Source of the DNA: Agromyces cerinus subsp. cerinus
GTDB taxonomy: Bacteria; Actinomycetota; Actinomycetes; Actinomycetales; Microbacteriaceae
Length of the DNA: 64,000 bases
Direction of reading: 5' to 3'
Assembly: GCF_900142065.1 (NCBI RefSeq)
Contig: NZ_FSRJ01000002.1
Location: forward strand, 310,001-374,000
In this document: piece by piece, positions 60,490 through 64,000 of the stretch
Position numbering within the stretch: the first letter of the stretch is position 1
How the letters are laid out: every line of letters starts with the position of its first letter
Translations under genes and position numbers: made by a program
Notes under the pieces: model-generated
What the model saw: only the letters and a program-made list of their open reading frames with translations
Databases searched by the model: none
What the model was told of the DNA's origin: nothing

Positions 60490-60729
60490 ATGTCGTTCTG
60501 GGACTACCTGACCGTGTTCTTCTGGGTCTACGTCGGAATCGCGTGCCTGTGCATCTTCGTCGTGCTGATCGTCGACATCTTCCGGGACCACAGCTTGAGC
60601 GGCTGGGCGAAGGCGGCCTGGGTCGCCTTCCTCATCGTGATGCCGTTCGTCGGCTCGATCGTGTACCTGATCATGCGCGGCGGCGGCATGTCGTCGCGTC
60701 GAGGCGGCGACCAGCCGATGCTCGCCTGA
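60490..60729 (+). CDS. Small PLDc_N-like membrane protein
   Basis: A 79-residue protein with two hydrophobic segments (about residues 6-30 and 43-62). The second segment, WVAFLIVMPFVGSIVYLIMRGGG, matches the N-terminal domain found in cardiolipin synthase-like proteins (PLDc_N). ATG at 60490 with GGGAG upstream. Many actinobacteria have such short stand-alone proteins; the function is unknown. Confidence 0.75.
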   Translation: MSFWDYLTVFFWVYVGIACLCIFVVLIVDIFRDHSLSGWAKAAWVAFLIVMPFVGSIVYLIMRGGGMSSRRGGDQPMLA

Positions 60730-60790
60730 GGGGAACCGGGCGACGTGGGAGCGACAGCGGCGCCGAACCGCCGCTGTCGCTCGCAGTGGG

Positions 60791-62548
60791 TCAGCGCACG
60801 TCGACGAACACCGGGTTCGCGTAGAACCAGGTGTCCTGCCACGGGTCGCCCTCGCCGTCGCCGTGGCGCAGCGGGCCGCCGGGGTCGACCGCGGCGCCGT
60901 GGTACCCGGCGCCCTGGCGCTTGCCATCGCTGCCTCGGAACCGCACGTAGAACGGCCGGTCGACCTCCTCGAACACGTGCGTGAGCGTGAACGTGCCGCG
61001 CCGTGTCGTCGTGTCGAACCGTCGCACGACCCGGGTCTCGGGGGCGCGCACGACATCGGGGTCTGCTGCGGCCCCGGTGACCGGACCCGCGACGAGGTCG
61101 ACGTGCGCGAGCTGCGGCACGATGCCCGCGGCGTTCGCGTAATGCGTCGTCGTGACGGTGATCGTCACCTCGACGTCCTGCCCGCGACGGGCCGCGACCC
61201 GGCCGCCGAGCGTCGCGCCGACACCGGCCGCATTGCCCCAACCGTCGCCGGCACCGTTGCCGCGGCCGCGACCCTTGCCGGGCATCGTCGCGCGCACGCG
61301 CACGTCGAATCCGCTCAGCAGGTGGCCGTGGTCGACCCACATCCGGCCGAGGCGCATCGCCTGCAGCACCCCCGTGTAGCTCCGGGTCGTGACGCCCGTG
61401 TGCAACCGCGAGAACTGCCCGGGCCAGAAGTCGCTGCCGCCCTGCGGCACACCGGTGTCGACGGGGTCGGGCCGCTTGCCGAGCACCGCCCACCGATCGA
61501 ACTCGTTCGGGAGGCTCGCGTACGGCTCGCCCGCCGGGTAGGCGCCGGTCACCCAGGTGTCCTTGACGGTGAGGTGGTTGTCGGAGTTCGACGTGATCCA
61601 GAACGGCTTGCCCTCGGCGAGCATCGCGTCCCACAGGCCGCCGACCGTCGCGGTCGCCCAGTCGAAGCCGCCGTACGGGCGGTAGGCGTCGGCCGGGAAC
61701 CCGGGCCAGCTGTCGGCGCGCGGCGCGTTGGTGTACTCGCCGCGCTGGTCGCCCGCGCGGGTGTTCTGGCTGATCGCCGAGCCCTGGGCGCCGGGCGCCC
61801 CCTCCATGCCGATCATGATCTCTGGATCGGCGTCGCGCCACGCCCGCAGCTCGTGCGGAGAGTCGATGCCGAGTCGCAGGGGATGGTTCGCGAGCACGAC
61901 GGCGTCCTCGATGACGCCGCTGCGCTTCTGGGCGCCGAGCCAGGCGATCGCCTCGGCGGCGCGGCGCTCCCACTCGGCCTGCTGGGCGGCATCCGCCGGT
62001 CGCTCCCAGCGATTGAGCTTGCCGTCCCACGCCAGCTCGAACGCGCGCAGCACGCGGGCGGAGTCGAGCCCGGGTGCGATGAGCACCGAGCCGTGCTCGG
62101 CCGCGGGGATGTACCACTCGAGGCCCTGGAAGATCAGCAGCTCGCGGGCGTCGCGCTCCTGCTGGATCTGCTCGAGCGACGAGAACACGCCCCGCTCCGC
62201 GTGTGAGAAGTTCGCGTGCTCGGTGAAGGCGAGCCAGTCGACGCCGTAGCGCTCGGCAGCGTCGAGCTGCTGGATGAGGCGGTACTTCGCGTCGTGGCTG
62301 AACTGCGTGTGCACGTGGTGGTCGCCGACGAGCCAGGTGAGCGCGGGGTCGTCCGACCCGCCGCGCGTCGCTCCCAGGGCGCTTGCGGGGGCCGCTCCCG
62401 CACCGAAGGACTGCGCACCGGTCAGCGCGCCGGCAGCGAGCACGATGCCCGCGGTGCGCAGCATGTCGCGGCGCGAGAAGCCGAGTCGCGCGAGCTCGGC
62501 GTCGGCGTCGTGGGGGGTCGTGCAGTCAGTGGGGTGTTGGTCGCACAT
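60791..62548 (-). CDS. Tat-exported PHP-type metallohydrolase (CehA/McbA-like)
   Basis: A 585-residue protein. A twin-arginine signal (FSRRDMLRTAGIVLAAGALTGAQ, about residues 29-51) is followed by a PHP-domain start with the H-x-H metal motif in VGDHHVHTQFSHDAKYRLI near residue 82. The further motifs WLAFTEHANF and NHPLRLGIDSP support the fold. A C-terminal beta-rich part follows. CehA/McbA proteins include carbaryl hydrolases and related carboxylesterases. The ATG at 62548 is chosen because it places the Tat motif correctly. Substrate unknown. Confidence 0.85.
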   Translation of the reverse strand: MCDQHPTDCTTPHDADAELARLGFSRRDMLRTAGIVLAAGALTGAQSFGAGAAPASALGATRGGSDDPALTWLVGDHHVHTQFSHDAKYRLIQQLDAAERYGVDWLAFTEHANFSHAERGVFSSLEQIQQERDARELLIFQGLEWYIPAAEHGSVLIAPGLDSARVLRAFELAWDGKLNRWERPADAAQQAEWERRAAEAIAWLGAQKRSGVIEDAVVLANHPLRLGIDSPHELRAWRDADPEIMIGMEGAPGAQGSAISQNTRAGDQRGEYTNAPRADSWPGFPADAYRPYGGFDWATATVGGLWDAMLAEGKPFWITSNSDNHLTVKDTWVTGAYPAGEPYASLPNEFDRWAVLGKRPDPVDTGVPQGGSDFWPGQFSRLHTGVTTRSYTGVLQAMRLGRMWVDHGHLLSGFDVRVRATMPGKGRGRGNGAGDGWGNAAGVGATLGGRVAARRGQDVEVTITVTTTHYANAAGIVPQLAHVDLVAGPVTGAAADPDVVRAPETRVVRRFDTTTRRGTFTLTHVFEEVDRPFYVRFRGSDGKRQGAGYHGAAVDPGGPLRHGDGEGDPWQDTWFYANPVFVDVR

Positions 62549-62710
62549 GGTCGTTCGCTGCTCCAGTCGTCGGGGGACGCCCGTACGGTAGGAGCGGCAG
62601 ATGGCTGCCAGGAGAACGCGCGGTTGACGAAGCGCTGCACCCGGTCGGCCGGCGCGCGAACGAAAACGGAGCCGTGTCACCCATGGCGAGGGAGCGGCGC
62701 GGCGCGCCGG

Positions 62711-63781
62711 TCAGCCCGCAGCGGAGGCGTCGTTCGCGAGCAGCTCGTTCGCGAGCAGCTCGAGCGTCTGCTCCCGACCGGGGGTCGCGTCGAGGGCTTC
62801 GCCGTCGTAGCTGCCGCCGATGGGCGCGAGCATGATCTCGTCGATGCCGTGGCGCGCAGCAAGGGTGCGCAGTTCGGATGCCGCGGCCGCGGGGTCACCG
62901 ATGATCCAGCGCTGCTCCATGGCCGCGATGAGCTCGTCGCCGACCGAGTCGGCGGGGGCGGCGAGCGCCTCCTCGACCGTCTCGAGCGGGCGCATGGGGC
63001 GGTTGGTGCGCAGGCGCGCCATCGAGTGCATCTGGGGCAGTGCCCGGGCGCGTGCCTCTTCGGCGATCGGGGCGACCGAGGCGTTCACCGTGAGGAACGT
63101 CTCGGGTGCCGGGTGCGCCTCGCTCGGCCGGTACTCGGTGCGGTAGAGCTCGAGCGCCCGCTCGAGGCCCTCGCCCGAGAAGTGGTTCGCGAAGACGTAC
63201 GGCAGGCCGAGCGACGCGGCGAGCTTCGCCGAGTAGTCGCTCGATCCGAGCAGCCAGAGCGTCGGGACATCCGTCGCCGCTGGAGTCGCCGTGATCGCGT
63301 ACTCGCGGCCGCTCGTGAGCCGCAGCGAGGCTCCGTCGGGGGAGAGCAGCGAGAGGATGTCGGCGATGTGGTCGGGGAACCGGTCGACGTCGGCCGTCGG
63401 CCCCGAGATGCGCAGCAGCTGGGTGATGACGGGGTCGCTGCCGGGGGCACGGCCGATGCCCAGGTCGATGCGGCCCGGGGCGAACGCCTCGAGCGCCGCG
63501 AACTGCTCGGCGACGACGAGCGGGGCGTGGTTCGGCAGCATGACGCCGCCCGAGCCGACCCTGATGCGCTCGGTCTTCGCCGCGATCGCCGCGATCAGCA
63601 CCGGCGGCGTCGTCGAGGCGACGGCCGGCATGTTGTGGTGCTCGGCGAACCAGTAGCGGGTGAAGCCGAGGCGATCGGCGAATTGCGCGAGGCGAACGGA
63701 TGCCGCGAGCGCACCTGCGCTCGTCTGGCCGGTGCGCACCGGGATGAGGTCGAGCACGGAGAGGCGGGGTGAGGAAGTCAT
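62711..63781 (-). CDS. Luciferase-like (LLM) flavin-dependent monooxygenase
   Basis: A 356-residue protein of the bacterial-luciferase-like family. Typical parts are LSVLDLIPVRTGQTSAGALAASVRLAQFADRLGFTRYWFAEHHNMP (first 50 residues), GSGGVMLPNHAPLVVAEQFAALEAFAPGRIDLGIGRAPG and LWLLGSSDYSAKLAASLGLPYVFANHF. It would use FMNH2 or F420; sequence does not decide, though the AEHHNMP/GSGGVML pattern is usual in flavin users. GTGAGGG before the ATG at 63781 is a good ribosome site. Confidence 0.9.
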   Translation of the reverse strand: MTSSPRLSVLDLIPVRTGQTSAGALAASVRLAQFADRLGFTRYWFAEHHNMPAVASTTPPVLIAAIAAKTERIRVGSGGVMLPNHAPLVVAEQFAALEAFAPGRIDLGIGRAPGSDPVITQLLRISGPTADVDRFPDHIADILSLLSPDGASLRLTSGREYAITATPAATDVPTLWLLGSSDYSAKLAASLGLPYVFANHFSGEGLERALELYRTEYRPSEAHPAPETFLTVNASVAPIAEEARARALPQMHSMARLRTNRPMRPLETVEEALAAPADSVGDELIAAMEQRWIIGDPAAAASELRTLAARHGIDEIMLAPIGGSYDGEALDATPGREQTLELLANELLANDASAAG

Positions 63782-63827
63782 CCCTCACGGCAACCGGGGC
63801 GCGGTGCGCGGTATTCCGGTGGCTGCG

Positions 63828-63866
63828 GGTTGAGCTCGTCGAAACCGGGTCTCGACGAGCTCGACC
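63828..63866. repeat. Paired REP-like palindromes near the right edge
   Basis: GGTTGAGCTCGTCGAAACC (63828-63846) and the inverted half CTCGACGAGCTCGACC (63851-63866) are copies of the element clustered at 57733-57892. The remaining bases to 64000 contain no clear gene. Confidence 0.75.
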
Positions 63867-64000
63867 AGCAGACGCTCCCTGAAGCTGCGCGACCGGCGAC
63901 CTGGGTCCATGGAGGGTGGGTGCTGCCACTGACACGATCGGAGGGCGACCACTGACGCGGGGGAGACCACGCCGAAATTGGATGGGTTCTCGTTGCGAGC

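Noticed and set aside
63785..63970. A 61-residue minus-strand frame near the right edge.
   Set aside because: It is coded mostly by the REP-like pair and lacks a ribosome site and any domain.
1..64000. tRNA, rRNA, phage or plasmid genes.
   Set aside because: I looked for conserved tRNA arms, rRNA stretches, integrases and replication genes and saw none that could be supported.

Overview
The window is very GC-rich, almost fully coding DNA from a high-GC Gram-positive actinobacterium. Strong third-position G/C bias, frequent GTG/TTG starts, 4-base operon overlaps (ATGA, GTGA, TGATG), a lipoprotein-rich envelope and a putative DtxR/IdeR box all fit that group. Codon style and the very frequent octamer CGGATGCC suggest a member of Microbacteriaceae; an Agromyces-like genus is a guess. 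I see no rRNA, tRNA, phage, transposase or CRISPR.

Layout. 1-9.1 kb: the start of a winged-helix regulator with a divergent ABC exporter, an acyltransferase-3 membrane protein, a LuxR-type response regulator with its kinase, a YihY/BrkB membrane protein, an esterase, a GNAT acetyltransferase and a membrane-anchored collagen-like protein. 9.3-11.8 kb: a DEAD-box RNA helicase with a long Arg/Asp-rich repeat region ahead of the motor. 11.9-13.0 kb: a lipoprotein. 13.1-28.9 kb: a complete phenylacetate (paa) catabolon in three blocks: paaJ-paaF-paaH-paaZ (+), paaI-paaK-paaR (-) and paaA-B-C-D-E-G (+). A recQ-type helicase and small membrane-protein genes interrupt it. 29-33.6 kb: a membrane protein and a large secreted multidomain glycosidase-like protein. 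33.7-40.0 kb: an Mrp/Mnh cation/proton antiporter operon with a fused mnhA-mnhB. 40.4-42.1 kb: an ankyrin protein and a lipoprotein. 42.2-46.9 kb: a Liv-type ABC importer with fused permease-ATPase. 47.2-51.7 kb: rhodanese, a MerR regulator with an alpha/beta hydrolase, a methyltransferase and an FKBP lipoprotein. 51.7-57.1 kb: a secreted amidase and an ECF transporter (T and fused A components, no S gene) behind a putative iron box. 57.3-64 kb: a hexapeptide-repeat protein, a repeat cluster, an arylsulfatase, a small membrane protein, a Tat-exported PHP-type metallohydrolase and a luciferase-like monooxygenase.

How the parts connect. Phenylacetate is activated by PaaK, epoxidised by PaaABCDE, isomerised to the oxepin by PaaG, opened and oxidised by PaaZ, and beta-oxidised by PaaF, PaaH and PaaJ; PaaI rescues dead-end CoA esters. 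A TetR regulator (PaaR-like) is encoded with paaK and paaI. I find closely related palindromes at the paaJ promoter, in the paaI/paaA divergent promoter and, 23 kb away, upstream of livK. The simplest reading is that the Liv-type importer belongs to the PaaR regulon and imports phenylacetate or a related acid.

The other main observations are short REP-like palindromes (core GGTTGAGCCTGTCGAAACC) inside the 5' coding parts of three paa genes and over the stop codon of paaK, and the octamer CGGATGCC/GGCATCCG at roughly ten times chance, which often forces otherwise rare codons.
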